Assembly: GCF_000499845.2 (NCBI RefSeq)
Contig: NC_023753.2
Coordinates: 12,305,181 to 12,369,180, forward strand
DNA: 64,000 bases
Direction: 5' to 3'
DNA from: Phaseolus vulgaris
Taxonomy: Eukaryota; Streptophyta; Magnoliopsida; Fabales; Fabaceae
Positions 1 through 11,610 of this stretch are shown here, in pieces. The notes below the pieces were generated by a model, which was not told where the DNA came from, made no database searches, and was given only the letters and a program-made list of their open reading frames with translations. The translations under genes and the position numbers were made by a program. The first letter of the stretch is position 1; each line of letters begins with the position of its first letter.

Positions 1-717
1 AAGAGATAATAGTCCCAAAATCTCTCCTTAAACTTTATTTTCTTTATCACATATTTTTATCACCATTTTCTTCAAATTCATTTAGGATTTTTTTTTACCT
101 TCGCACTTCTCTTTAATTTTTTAATGTGTAGCCATTTTAGGTTTCTTGATTATTATTCTCAATGTGGATAAGTTGTACTTCACTACTTTGTCTTTTATTT
201 TTTTTCTTGTTTTCATAATACAATGGGGAAAAAACTCTAATGCAGTTAAATGAACATGAATACAATTTGAATTAAATCTAGCAGCAGGAAACTATTAAAT
301 TCTTAATTTGTCTGATAAATTAACACTTATATTAACTTTTCTTAAAAAAAACTCTTGAAAATGTGGCCTAGTTTTATAGTAAAGAAGCTTAACACATAAT
401 AGGGAATAGCTTTAATAGTTTAAACCAAAAAACTCAGTTAACCATATTAATCACTTTAGAGACTAGTTCAAACATGATATGTACAATTTTAATTAAATCT
501 ATCCACAATGGAGTTATAAGAATGACAATTAAATAAAAGTAGACATAGTTTTTTATTTTGGCTATATAATTGTAGTTTACGTGGAGTCGTGACCTTAATT
601 ATTGAACCGAATTAAATAGTTATCAATATTATAAAAACTAGTTGAAACATAAAGGAAACATAATTATTTTGAAAATTGAACTTTAACTTCTTTATAAAAT
701 ATTTATGTTAACCAAAA
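1..717. other. AT-rich intergenic DNA, no gene seen
   Basis: No open frame of useful length, RNA gene or clear repeat was recognised here. The stretch is AT-rich with short A and T runs, like other gene-free stretches of this window. Confidence 0.6.
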
Positions 718-925
718 TGTTGAAAATCTCACATCAACTAGAGATAAAAACATATAACTGGGTGTAAATCTCACTTTATACTTCGGTTTTATAAGGTTAA
801 GTTAGACTTATAGTCCACTTCCTAATATGGTATTAGACTCATTTAGAACATATCCTAATGAGTAGCCTCGACATGAATTTTATAAGGTTGAGTTATACTT
901 AAAGTTCACTTCTTAATATATATAT
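718..925 (+). mobile_element. TRIM/copia-type small LTR remnant
   Basis: An LTR-like segment starts with TGTTGAAAATCTCACATC at 718 and runs to about 827. It is followed at once by TGGTATTAGACTC at 828, which resembles the initiator-Met tRNA primer binding site (TGGTATCAGAGC) with one change. The tail of the LTR is repeated at about 870-920 (TTTTATAAGGTTGAGTTA). An LTR of about 110 bp, a PBS and a partial second LTR fit a terminal-repeat retrotransposon in miniature. There is no coding capacity. The right end is not defined. Confidence 0.5.
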
Positions 926-1508
926 ACACTGGTGTTAGTTTTAAATGAGGTTTCTTGCTTACAGTGGTCAGAGTGCTTGGTAACAGTGGTGCAGAAGAGA
1001 ATCTTCTTGACCACTTTTTTAAAAAGTTCTAGACCCGTGAACTTTGTTATTGTATAAATAAAATTAGGTTTTATGAGAGTTGTGCTTGTTGTTGTTGTGC
1101 TCAGATAGAATGAAGTTTGTATTGTAAGAGTTGTTATGTCCAGAATGAGTGAAAGTAAGAGCTGGTTTGTTGTTAGAGTTGTTTATTTTTTGGTGCTTGA
1201 GGAAGAGCAATAAAAGAAGGTAAAATCCCTTGATGCAATGAGTCTCTCTTGATTTTTTTTACTAGAATCAATTTCCTTGTACATTGTTAACATATTTAGT
1301 TTTTTTGTTTTAAGTTATTGGGCTTTGTTTGATTTTTTGGCCCAACTTTCCTTTTCTGTTTCAGCTAGGTTTTAGTTTTTTTCTTATATATATACCATGT
1401 ATTTTATTCTCTAATACACAAGTGAATAAGAATTTCTTTTGTATTTTGTTTTCTCTGTTTTTCTCTCTTTTACGCTTGAGTCATTGTCTCTTTTTCATTT
1501 GGAATTAG

Positions 1509-1644
1509 GGTTCATCAAAACCTCTATTTCTCCATTGCGATTACGTGTGATTAAGTGCGCTCCATTGAAGCACCACATCAAGGTTCATCAGAATTTCCCT
1601 TTCTCCATTGCGATTACGTGCGCTCCATTAGAGCACCACATCAA
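1509..1644 (+). repeat. Two-copy tandem repeat in the leader of the first copia element
   Basis: A unit beginning GGTTCATCA and containing TCTCCATTGCGATTACGTG and CACCACATCAA occurs at 1509-1581 and again at 1582-1644. The first copy has an extra stretch of about 10 bp. It lies between a possible LTR promoter (TATATATATA near 1385) and the gag start at 1771, so it probably belongs to the element's leader or LTR end. The LTR boundary could not be fixed. Confidence 0.6.
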
Positions 1645-1770
1645 GCCAGGAATATTCATCTTCATTGACTGTAAGAGCTTTGCTGCGCTTTTCTCTGATC
1701 TTTATTTCCCTTTGTTGTTCTTGGTTATCTTTTTTGTTTTTTTCTTTCTTTCTTTAAAATCTTGTAGGCG

Positions 1771-2561
1771 ATGTCTGATGAAAACCCCCCACCGACTTCC
1801 TCTTCGAATGGAAACCCTACACCGACGCCCCTTTTGGAACAACTGATGAACAACTTCCTATACCTACACCCAAGCGAAAATCCCGCAGTCTCGTTGGTGT
1901 CGCCTGTTCTTGATTCAACAAACTACCATTTGTGCCAAGAACAAGGTGGAATTCATACTTGGCTCACACCCATGCCCACAAAGGGATGATCCCACTTTCT
2001 CATCTTGGTCACGGTGTAACAACATGGTTGCCTCCTGGTTAGTACACTCTGTTTCAATCCTTATTAGGCAAAGCATTGTTTGGATGAACATAGCCTTTGA
2101 TATCTGGAATGATTTAAAAGTTAGATATTCACAAGGGGGTTTATCTCACATTTCTGATTTGCAATTTGAGGGTATTTCTTTAAACCAGGAGATATGTCTG
2201 TCACAGAGTATTTTACAAAAATTGCGTGTTATTTATGACGAATTAGAGAATTTTAGACCTAATATTGTGTGCACATGCCTAGTAAAATGTGCTTGTTCTG
2301 TCATTTCTAGTATAAATAAAAGAAAGTGTGAGGATCGTGCTATGCAATTTTTAAGAGGATTAAATGATCAATATAGAAATATTTGTTCTCATGTTTTGCT
2401 CATGGATCCCATTCCTGCCATATCCAAAAAAAATTCCTTGGTTGTCCAACAAGAGAGACAGTTATCCTCTGTTGTTCCTGGCCCTAGTCTTCATAGTTTT
2501 AACAGTAGTCGCACTACTACATGCATTTTTTGTGTGGTAAATACGGTCATACTGAAGCTGT
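1771..2561 (+). pseudogene. Copia gag, N-terminal part (frameshifted)
   Basis: The first frame (1771-1989) begins with a Ser/Pro-rich leader and then LHPSENPAVSLVSPVL and STNYH, the typical start of copia Gag (UBN2/Retrotran_gag region). It shifts frame near 1915-1940 and continues in the frame that ends at 2641 with DIWNDLKVRYSQG, LRVIYDELENF and FLRGLNDQYRNI, the Gag core. The first half of a CCHC knuckle (Cys-x2-Cys, with a 2-bp insertion GT near 2533) is reached before the solo LTR cuts the gene at 2561. The rest of the knuckle resumes after 3697. Gag would form the virus-like particle; this copy cannot make an intact protein. Confidence 0.8.
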
Positions 2562-3692
2562 TGTTAGAATATATGGCCTTAAACGAGAGGGAGGGTGAAT
2601 TGTTTAAGAAAGATTTTAGTAAACTTTTAAGCTTAGAATGAAAAATACTTCAAGAAAACCTTGATTAAGAATTCAGTTTTTCAAAACATAAAGCAAAAGC
2701 ACAATACTGGAAAACAATCAGTTGTTTTACCGAAACAATCGATTGTTTATACCAGTTATTAATTGACAAAACTGAATTTAAAGAGATAGGGATAGAGAAA
2801 TTGTACACAGTTGTTTATACTGGTTCACTCCAAATCCAGAGCTACATCCAGTCTTCTCAGAACCCTGAGGAAATCCACTAAGCAATCACTACATGATCAC
2901 TTACACCACAACCAAGAGAATGACCTTGAACACCTCAAGAAACACACTCTCCTTGGCCAACATTAAGATTGCTAATCTTGAACACCTCAAGAACACACAG
3001 CCAATCTCAGCAAACACAGAAACAAATTGTTCAACAGAGTACAAGGATTACACTTGTTACAAAAAATAATCTGAAATCAATACAAGCAGAATCCTATTCC
3101 AACACTTTGATCAATCACAAACTCTTAGCAATCTCAGCACTTTGAAAAACTCTTTGAAAAACTTTGTCAAAGATTCTTAATTGTCAAATCTGTTTTTCTG
3201 AATTTATTCAAAGATGTAGTTTGTTATCAAATCTTAACAAACTCTTAAATTGCATTAAAAGATTGGTCAAAGCATTTAATGACTGGAGCGTAAGCAGTTT
3301 AAACATTTAAAGCTCAGTCAAAGAGAAAACAGTTTTTCTGTTATGGTTCCAAAACAAACAATCGGTTGTTTCCTCGAATCAATCGGTTGTTTTGGTACTT
3401 TAACAGTTCAACCATTCAAAACAGTTTTCACTCTTTTTCTCAAAACACCTAAGTATAAACAATTGGTTGTTTCGACAAAACAATCGGTTGTTTTAACTTA
3501 GTTTGAAAACATTTTACTTTCACAGAGATTGAGAATGCTAATGCTTTAGATTTAATCACAGGGTGGATTACAACATATAAACTACCCCAGAACAAAGCTT
3601 AAACCAGCACAACAACATCAAGCATAGCAGAGGCTTCAACATGCTTCAAAGGATTTGGATTCTTCAAAACTTGAACACCACGAGGTTCAACA
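2562..3692 (-). mobile_element. Solo LTR of a SIRE-like copia family, inserted in copia 1 gag
   Basis: Read on the minus strand it begins TGTTGAACCTCG and ends CATATTCTAACA, a TG...CA LTR of 1131 bp. The end matches the 3' end of the LTR at 39570-40647, and the start matches its start. GCTGT at 2557-2561 and ACTGT at 3693-3697 are a 5-bp target duplication with one later change. No internal region is present, so it is a solo LTR made by LTR-LTR recombination. It contains several AACAATCGGTTGTT-type palindromes (near 2735, 3357, 3380, 3460, 3482). Its insertion splits the gag zinc knuckle. Confidence 0.88.
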
Positions 3693-3697
3693 ACTGT

Positions 3698-4492
3698 TTG
3701 TTTTCGCAAAGTGGGTTTTCCTTATGGTGATGTTAAAAATTCAAAGTTTTCTTCTACTAGAAAAGTCTGCACTTTTTGTAATCGTCTTGGCCATACTGTC
3801 GACACTTGTTATAAAAAGCATGGGTTCCCTCCTGGCTACAAATTCACCAATAGGACATCCCAAACCCTTCTTTTGAGTATTTTTCTAAAGAACAAGATGT
3901 AAAGGGGATTCAACTTACATCACAGCAGTGCCAATTCCTGACCAACATTTTGCATCAGCAAAACCTCGAGGATCCTGCCCCTCATGCTCAAATTATTCAA
4001 GTCGGCACCTTCTCTGCGGATAAAATCACCAATATCGAGCAATCTTCAATGGGTAAGTTTCTCTTTTCACTATCTGCTATAAAAGAATCTTGGCTTGTTG
4101 ATTCTGGTGCCACGAATCATGTTTGCCACAATTTGAGCGCTTTTACTACTTGCACTAAAATCAAACCTGTCTTAATTAGTCTCCCAAATGGCCAAAATGT
4201 TTATGCCACATATTATGGTTTAGTACATTTTTCTGCCAAGTTTTATTTGTCTGGTGTGTTATATGTGCCTCATTTTCAATTAAACTTAATATTTGTTTCT
4301 AAACTCACACACCAACTTAAATGCACTTTAACTCATTGCATTATACAGGACAATCTCACCCAAGAGAGGATTGATACAGTTAAAGCCACTACTAGCTTGT
4401 ACCCTATCACTACCTTGCCTGCTTCTAGCTGCTCTAAACCACATAATTTTGCTCTTCTTATTAATTGTAATATCACAGACAAAACACTGTGA
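3698..4492 (+). pseudogene. Copia gag C-terminus and aspartic protease
   Basis: After the solo LTR the gag resumes, with a second knuckle-like motif CTFCNRLGHTVDTC in the frame 3711-3902. The frame 3950-4492 carries WLVDSGATNHVC, the DSGA active site of copia aspartic protease (about residues 50-60), followed by the GAG-pre-integrase region (GVLYVPHFQLNL). The protease would cut the Gag-Pol polyprotein. The reading frames are split between phases, so the protein is not made intact. Confidence 0.8.
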
Positions 4493-5320
4493 CACTATAG
4501 ACTGGGGCACCCTTAACATGAAAGATTACATGTCTTAAGCAAACAATACTCTTTTATTACTGTTGATACTCATCATGTATGTGACACTTGTAGTCGTGCA
4601 AAACAGAGAAAACTTCATTTCACTTTAAGTAATACTGCTACCTCTGCTATTTTTTTATCTTGTACACTTTGATATTTGGGGACCCTGTTTCATAATTTCT
4701 ATGCAAAGTTTTCGTTATTTCTTGACTATTGTTGATGATTACTCGCGTTATACTTGGGTTATTTTGTTACATAATAAATCTGAAGTGCGTCAACACATCA
4801 TTAACTTCACTGTTTTTGTTTAAAATAATTTCAAAACTAATATCAAAACGATTCGTACAGAAAATGGTGTTGAGTTTTCTATGTCAAATTTTTATGCTTC
4901 AAATGGAATTATGCATCAAACATCTTGTGTTGAAACACCACAACAAAATGACATTGTGAAACGTAAACATCAGCACATACTAAATGTAACTAGGGCTTTA
5001 CTTTTTCAAGCAAATTTTTCTCATATTTTTTGGGAATTTGCTGTAAATTATGTTGTTTTCTTAATAAATTATATTCCCACTCCATTACTTAATAACATCA
5101 CTCCTCATGAACAGTTGTTTGGAAAGCCATATGACATTTCTTTTTTTAAAAGTGTTTGGTTGCCTATGTTATGCTAGTATCATTACTGCACATAGGAAGA
5201 AATTAAATGATAGATCTATCAAAGGTATTTTTCTTGGCTTCCCGCAAAATACAAAAGGTGTTATTGTCTTAAATTTAAAGTTTCATAGCATAGATATCAA
5301 GAAATGTAATCTTTCATGAA
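4493..5320 (+). pseudogene. Copia integrase (broken into several frames)
   Basis: A His/Cys pre-integrase remnant lies at about 4510-4620 and an rve core at about 4720-5320. Seen in different frames are IRTENGVEFS-like sequence near 4850, ETPQQND followed by KRKHQHILNVTRALLF (4930-5010), and KSVWLPMLC / VFGCLCYASI with IKGIFLGFPQNTKG (5150-5270). These are the core and C-terminal landmarks of copia integrases. At least three frame changes are needed to read it. Confidence 0.75.
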
Positions 5321-5394
5321 AACCACTTTCCATATAAATTGGATAGTGGCTTGCCTAGGGACCCTAACACTTTATAACGCATATAATTCTGCTC

Positions 5395-6700
5395 TTGATT
5401 TTTTCTGATATTGCACCTCTTGCCGAGCCATGTGCCTCTACTCCTGCACCCAATACTACCTCTCCACCAGCCTCATTATCCTCTGATCTTCAAGCAAATA
5501 GTGGCTTTGCTCCTGCATCCAACACTACACCTCCACCAGCATTATCACCTCCTGCACCTCCAGGAAACACCTCACCCCAGTTTTCAAGAAGATCAGCTTG
5601 TCCTCACCGACAACTTGCCTATCTTGTCGATTTCCACACTGCAACCAACACTGTAAGTAGTAGATATCCTATTCATAATTGCTTGTCTTACAATTCCTTA
5701 TCTTCTAATTTTAAAAATCTAATTTCCTCTATCAATTCTCATCCTGAACCTTTGACCAATATCGAAGCCTCCAAACATGCTTCTTGACAATCTGCCATGC
5801 AAGCTGAACTTCAAGCTCTTGCTTCTAACAATACTTGGCAACTTACCCCTTTCCCTCCATGAAAGAAAACTATTGGTAGTAAATGGGTATATAAAATAAA
5901 ATACCATTTTGATGGCATTGTTGAGCGCCACAAGAGTTGTTGCCAAATGGTTCACCCAACTTGAAGGACTTGATTTCTTAGACACTTTTGCACCTGTTGC
6001 TAAACTCACTACCCTCTGCCTTTTCCTTGTTATTGCCACTACCAAAAATTGGATTTTAAAACAACTTGATGTCAATAATGCCTTTCTTCATGGTGATCTC
6101 CATGAAGAGGTATACATGATCCCCCCACCTGGCCTCTCTCTTCCTTCTCCCCAGCATGTCTACAAGCTTCAACGGTCTTGTATGACCTTCGTCAAGCTGG
6201 TCACCAATGGTACGTCAAACTTTCTACTTTTCTTTTATCAAATAATTACTTTAATTCTGTTGTTGATCACTCTTTTTTTCTTAAATATAAATGACGATAA
6301 ACTCCCTGTTATTCTTGTTTATGTTAATGACTTGGTCTTAACTGGTGATGACACGGAGGAAATCAATACAATTACTACATCCTTTACCATCACTCCAAGA
6401 TAAAAAATTTAGGTCATCTCACTTACTTTTTGGGACTGGAAATTGCTCACAACAGTGTCAGTCTTCATTTAAGTCAACGCAAGTATACTCTTGATCTCCT
6501 TCAAGAAACTAGCATGCTTGACTCTGCATCTGTGGTCACTCCTATGACTCACACCTCTCATCTCTCTCCCGATCAAGGCTCACCTCTTGATGTTGACGCC
6601 ACTTTTCAATACCGAAGACTCCATGGACTTCTAATCTACTTAACCAACACGCGACCAAACATCGCCTTCGTTGTCCACAATTTAAGCCAATTCATATCTG
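5395..6700 (+). pseudogene. Copia reverse transcriptase, truncated and with altered active site
   Basis: The linker (5395-5787) is Pro/Ser-rich. RT sequence follows: [16 protein letters not shown] and [18 protein letters not shown] at 5940-6120, then [12 protein letters not shown] at about 6310-6350, and LGLEIAHNS / YTLDLLQET / YRRLHGLLIYLTNTRPNIAFVVHNLSQF through about 6690. The catalytic YVDD box reads YVND, so one catalytic Asp is lost. The sequence stops after LSQFIS and the RNase H domain is missing. RVT_2 family (copia RT); non-functional. Confidence 0.82.
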
Positions 6701-6744
6701 CAGTGGTTCTTTGCTTGTGTACCATCCTTCTTCTTTTTCTCTAG

Positions 6745-8935
6745 TGTCTTCACCTAAGTTCATCACTATTTTTTAATTTTATAAATGTATTTAGATTTTT
6801 TTTTATTAAATGTGTACTGCTTTTAATTTTTAAAAATGTATTTACATTTTTTATTATTGTTTTTATTTTTAATAAATATATTTATATCCTTTTATATGCG
6901 TTTAATGTTTACTTTATTTTTTTATGTGTTTATGATTTTTAATTTTTAATAAATATATTTATATTCTTTTATATGCGTTTAATGTTTACTTTATTTTTTT
7001 TGTGTTTATGATTTTTAATTTTTAATAAATGTATTTACTTTTTTTATTATTATATGTTTACCGTTTTTACATTTTTTATTAGTATGTTTTACTGTTTAGT
7101 TTTTTATTTTATGACTTTACAGTTTTTATATATTTATATTTTTTTTGTGTTTACTGTTTTGTTTATTTTCTTATGTGTTGACTAATTTTTAATTGTTATA
7201 AATATATTTACATTTTTTTATGTGTTTATTATTTTTAATTTTTATAAATTTATTTACATTTTTCTTATTATATAATTATTGTTTTTATATTTTCTATTAT
7301 TATGTGTTTACTGTTTATCTTTTTATTTTATGTGTTTATTGTTTTTCATTTATATATATATATTTATTTATTTATATTGTTATTATGTGTTTATTGTTTC
7401 TAATTTATTTTATTAACAAGCTGTTGTTTAATTTTTTTGTGTGTTTATTGTCTTTAATTTTAATAATTATATTTTTTTTATATTTTTACTGTGTTTCTTA
7501 TTTTTATGTATTTAATTTTTATAATGTATTTATAGTTTTTTTTGTTTTTCTTATTATGCGTTTACTGATTTTAATATCTAATTTGCATTTTTTTTTCTTT
7601 TTACTATTTTTAATTTTTATAAATGCATTTACATTAAAAAATGTTTATTGTTTTTAATTTTTTAAATGTATTTACATTTTTTTATTATTATTATGTGTTT
7701 ACTGTTTTTACATTTTTTTATTATGTATTTCTGTTTTTAATTTTTTTATTATTATGTGTTTATTGTCTTTACTTTTTAAATGTATTTACATTTTTTTATT
7801 ATTTTGTGTTTACTGTTATTACATTTTTTTTATTATGTATTTATTGTTTTTAATTTTTGTTTATTATGTATTTATTGTTTTTAATTTTTTATTATTATGT
7901 ATTTATTGTTTAGTTTTTTTTATTTTATGTATTTACTGTGTCTATTTTTCATATATATATATATATATTGTTATTATGTGTATATTGTCTTTAATTTTTT
8001 AAATGTATTTACATTTTTTTTATTATTTTGTGTTTACTGTTTTTACATTTGTTTATGTATTTATTGTTTTTAATTTTTTTATTACTATGTGTTTATTGTT
8101 TAGTTTTTATTTTATTTATGTGTTTACTGTTTTTAATTTTAATAATATTTTTTTACTGTTTTGTTTATTTTTTATGTGTTTAATGTTTATAATTTTTATA
8201 ATGTATTTACATTTTTTTTGTGTGTTTATTATTTTAATTTTTATAAATATATTCAAAAAATTTATGTGTTTATGATTTTTAATTTTTATTATTATATTTA
8301 TATTTTTTTATTATGTGTTTATTGTGTTTACTGTTTTTACGTTTTTTGTTATTATCTGTTTATTATTTTTAATTTTAATAGTTGTGTTTACATTTTCTTT
8401 AGGTATTTACTGTTTTTGTTATGTGTTTACTATTTTTAATTTTTATAAATGCATTTACATTTTTTATGCGTTTATTGTGTTTAATTTTTATAAATTTATT
8501 TACATTTTTCTTATTATTATGTGTTTACTTTTTTATAATTGTTATTCTTATGTGTTTACTGTTTAGTTTTTTAATTTTATGTGTTTATTGTTTTTAATTT
8601 TTATAAATATATATAATATATTTTTTGTTATTATATGTTTACTGTTTTTTTAATTTTTTATTAATAAGATATTGTTTAATTTTTTTTATGTGTTTACCGT
8701 TTTTAATTTTAAGAATTGTGTTTACATTTTTTTATAGATTTTTACTTTGTTGTTTATTTTTATGTATTTACTGATTTCAATTTTTATAAATGTATTTACA
8801 CTTTTTTTTTATTGTATGTTTACTGTTTTTAATTTCTATAATTGGATTTACATTTTTTTATGTATTTACTATTTTTAATTTTTATAAATGTATTTACATA
8901 AAAAGGTATTTATTGTTTTTAATTTTTATAAATGT
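6745..8935 (+). repeat. T-rich degenerate minisatellite, about 2.2 kb
   Basis: The plus strand is almost only T and A, with very little C. A unit of roughly 50 bp recurs dozens of times with indels: TGTGTTTACTGTTTTTAAT followed by TTTATAAATGTATTTACAT and a T run. Because C and G are rare, long open frames full of Phe, Leu, Tyr, Ile and Cys arise by chance in plus-strand frames; they are not genes. It starts right at the broken end of copia 1 and ends at a CACTA-like terminus. Confidence 0.8.
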
Positions 8936-9235
8936 AAACTACAAGAAAAGTATGAAATAGAAATTAGTTTTAGAGACAAAAAATAATTAGTTACCATAGT
9001 GACTAAATTAGAGACCATTTTAGAGACTATTTTTTTTTCCATATTAATTTCTATTATTGTTAAATAGTTTTTAAATTGGTATCTTATTAGCTACCAAGGT
9101 TTTAACTACCAATTATTTAGATTTTAAATTTGATAGCAAAAACCTTGGAAGCTATCCAACTTAAAGTGGTTAGAGTTATTTGTAGCATAAATTATTTCAA
9201 GTGTATCCATAAACTATTTTATGGTTGTAAATAAC
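8936..9235 (+). mobile_element. CACTA (En/Spm)-like terminal fragment
   Basis: AACTACAAGAAAAGTATG at 8938 resembles the CACTACAAGAAAA terminal inverted repeat of plant CACTA elements with the first base changed. It is followed by repeated short motifs of the kind AGAGAC / TAGTGAC / TTAGAGACCATTTTAG, as in CACTA subterminal regions. The opposite end was not found, so this is a fragment. Confidence 0.45.
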
Positions 9236-9249
9236 AAGGTTAAGATTAC

Positions 9250-9884
9250 ATGGATAACGAGAACAATTGGAAATCACCTTGGGACGATGACGACATGCAA
9301 GAATTTGAGGATACAATTGCAATAAATAATGATTTTGCTCGTGCAAGCATGAATCTAATTTAAAAAATACAAGAACAATTGAAAATAAATACTCAACTTG
9401 CATTAATGATGATCCTTAACATCATTGCTTTTGGTTTGAATTTGTTGTGTATGTTAAGTGATACAACGAACTCTATTATTGAGTTTGAAACAAGAAAAGA
9501 GCGTCATAGACAAGAATTAATGGAGTATTTGGTGTACACCGAACGTTCTCGTGACATTATTCGCATGGGACAAGAAGCATTCATTCAATTATGTGAACGG
9601 ATTAGGGCAACCAAAGTTGTTAATGATGCATATCGTTCAACATTTGAAGAACAAGTTCCAAAATTTCTTTATATTATTGGACATAATGTCAAGAATCGAA
9701 GTGTTTTATTCTTTTTCCATTGGTCTGGAGAAACAGTTTCTCGTCACTTTGACAGTGTATTAAATGCAAAAACAAGAACACAAAGACATTCCATTGCCTC
9801 AAGAACATGTTGCAGGTGGTCATCCTCAACCCGAAATCCCCCATGATTCGGTGATGTTAACACAAATTTGGGGGGGATTCAAAA
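9250..9884 (+). pseudogene. PIF/Harbinger transposase (HARBI1-like) N-terminal remnant
   Basis: A frame from ATG 9250 encodes an acidic start (WDDDDMQEF) and stops at 9360. The same frame goes on to ERSRDIIRMGQEAFIQLC, EEQVPKFLYIIGHNVKNRS and HWSGETVSRHFDSVLNA up to about 9768. This is the conserved N-terminal block of plant ALP1/HARBI1-like nucleases. The DDE catalytic part is missing. From about 9770 the sequence jumps to what reads, in another frame, as IPLPQEHVAGGHPQPEI and SVMLTQIWGG, perhaps from the element's second protein. It therefore looks like an internal deletion derivative. It is cut at 9884 by copia element 3. Confidence 0.72.
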
Positions 9885-10114
9885 AGTGGAAAGAAATAAA
9901 TGAAATATATTTCTGAGATATCTTACAAATGTGATTACAGTCTCTATTTATTGATTGTTTTACAACCTAATTAAGGAAAGAAATAATAGGCAATGAAAGT
10001 CAGAAATAATGGGTGTTTAAAGTTGTACAAATCAAATCACTAACAAATCTGTCATAATAAATATAAAATGGAATTTGCACTTAATTATAACACAATTCTC
10101 CTGATTATGCAACA
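9885..10114 (-). repeat. 3' LTR of copia 3
   Basis: The minus strand begins TGTTGCATAATCAGGA and ends TTTCTTTCCACT. It pairs with 14395-14633; the other copy is longer mainly because of an AATCA repeat expansion. With a TG...CA reading the LTR would start at 9887, but then the flanks would not match as a target duplication. Confidence 0.85.
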
Positions 10115-10124
10115 CTCCCCTCAA
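10115..10124 (-). other. Polypurine tract of copia 3
   Basis: The minus strand reads TTGAGGGGAG directly before the LTR start TGTTGCATAATC. This is the plus-strand priming site in reverse transcription. Confidence 0.8.
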
Positions 10125-11610
10125 GTTGGTGAATGCATATCTATCATTCCCAACTTGCAAGTAAGATCTTCGAATTGTTTTGTGGGAAGTCCCTTAGTAA
10201 ACATATCTGCCAATTGGAGTCTTGAAGGGATGTACTTAGTGGCTATAAGACCATCATCCAACTTCTCTTTAATAAAGTGTCGATCTATCTCTACGTGCTT
10301 TGTTCGATCATGTTGAACCGGATTGTGTGCAATACTGATAGTGGACTTATTATCACATGCCAAGCCCATAGGAGCTTCATATTTTATTTTTAGGTCATCA
10401 AGTATGATCTTCATCCATAAGAGTTCACACAGCCCTTGAGCCATGGCTCTAAATTCTGCCTCTGCACTTGATCTTGCAACTACATTTTGCTTCTTGCTCC
10501 TCCATGTCACCAGATTTCCACCCAAGAACATGCAGTAGCCTGTGGTGGATCTCCTATCAACAATCGATCCTGCATAGTCAACATCAGTATATACTTTCAT
10601 GGATAAGTTTTCCCCCTTTTTGAATAGCAATCCTTTTCCTGGAGAGGCTTTTAAGTACTGAATAATTTTATCTACAGCCTGTAAGTGTCTTTCTCTTGGA
10701 TCATGCATAAATTGGCTAACCACATTAACTGCATATGCTATGTCTGGCCTAGTGTGTGATAGATAAATGAGTTTTCCCAGAAGTCTTTGATATTGTGTCT
10801 TCTCCACTTTTGGATTTTCCTCATCATTCCCAATCCTATGATTTTGCTCTATTGGCACTCCAGTGGGCTTACAACCCAACTTACCAGTCTCTTTGGGAAG
10901 ATCAAGGATGTATTTTCTTTGAGAAATAAAGATGCCCTCTCTCGAGTAAGCAACCTCTATCCCAAGGAAGTACTTCAGCTTCCCAAGATCCTTCATTTCA
11001 AATTGAGCAGCTAGTCTCTCCCTCAAATTTTGTTTTTCAATCTCATCATCACCTGTAATAATCATATCATCTACATAGACCAAAAGTAGAGTGAGTTTAC
11101 CATTTTGAGAATGTTTTATAAACAGAGTATGGTCACCTTGGCTTTGTCGGTACCCCAAAGATACCATAACTTGAGTAAACCTTCCAAACCAAGAACGAGG
11201 TGATTGTTTAAGACCATATAGGGCCTTTTTAAGTCTGCACGCCTTATTCCCTTCATTAACAACACTATAACCAGGTGGAATCTCCATGTATACTTCTTCC
11301 TCCAAGCTTCCATGCAATAAGGTATTTTTAACATCAAATTGATGCATTGCCCAATCAAAGTGTGCTGCCAGGGAGAGAATAATCCTGACTATATTCATTT
11401 TTGCCACTGGAGCAAAAGTCTCCTCATAATCGATCCCATAGGTTTGAGCGTACCCTTTTGCAACCAACCTTGCTTTATACCGATCCAGAGTGCCATCAGA
11501 CTTATACTTAACTGTGTATATCCACCTACGCCCACTGCTTTCTTATCTTTTGGTCTCTCTACAATCTCCCAAGTCTCATTTCTTTCTAATGCGCTCATTT
11601 CTTCATTCAT
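10115..11610 (-). CDS. Copia 3 reverse transcriptase-RNase H (long open part)
   Basis: The frame 11467-10121 (448 codons) is open to its natural stop. It has YEETFAPVAKMNIVRI, FDVKNTLLHGSLEEEVYM, KALYGLKQSPRSWF, VYVDDMIITGDD with an intact YVDD catalytic box, FLGIEVAYSREGIFISQRKY, LLGKLIYLSHTRPDIAYAV, and the RNase H block YTDVDYAGSIVDRRSTTGYCMF, SSAEAEFRAMAQG, DNKSTISIAHNPVQHDRTKHVEIDRHFI and LADMFTKGLP. These are RVT_2 plus copia RNase HI. Upstream sequence (ALERNETWEIVERPKDKKAVG, about 11590-11530) belongs to the same domain but is in another frame, apparently through a one-base deletion near 11530. The C-terminal half is thus well preserved but not part of an intact polyprotein. Confidence 0.88.

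Larger units (their letters stand above)
1771..6700 (+). mobile_element. Decayed Ty1/copia retrotransposon 1 (truncated at its 3' side)
   Basis: In order on the plus strand lie gag (from 1771), a zinc knuckle split by a solo LTR at 2562-3692, protease (about 4090), integrase (about 4720-5320) and reverse transcriptase (about 5800-6690). This protease-integrase-RT order is the copia order. RNase H and a 3' LTR are absent: copia-like protein similarity ends near 6700, shortly before the T-rich repeat. Many frameshifts and stops show the copy is old. The 5' LTR was not delimited; it should lie somewhere in 930-1660. Confidence 0.8.

Noticed and set aside
5411..5787. Pro/Ser/Thr-rich frames
   Set aside because: They fall in the copia 1 integrase-RT linker, which is usually low-complexity.
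7220..8566. Five overlapping frames coding Phe/Leu/Tyr/Cys-rich peptides
   Set aside because: They come from a C-poor T-rich tandem repeat where stop codons are rare in the plus strand; composition and repetition argue against real proteins.
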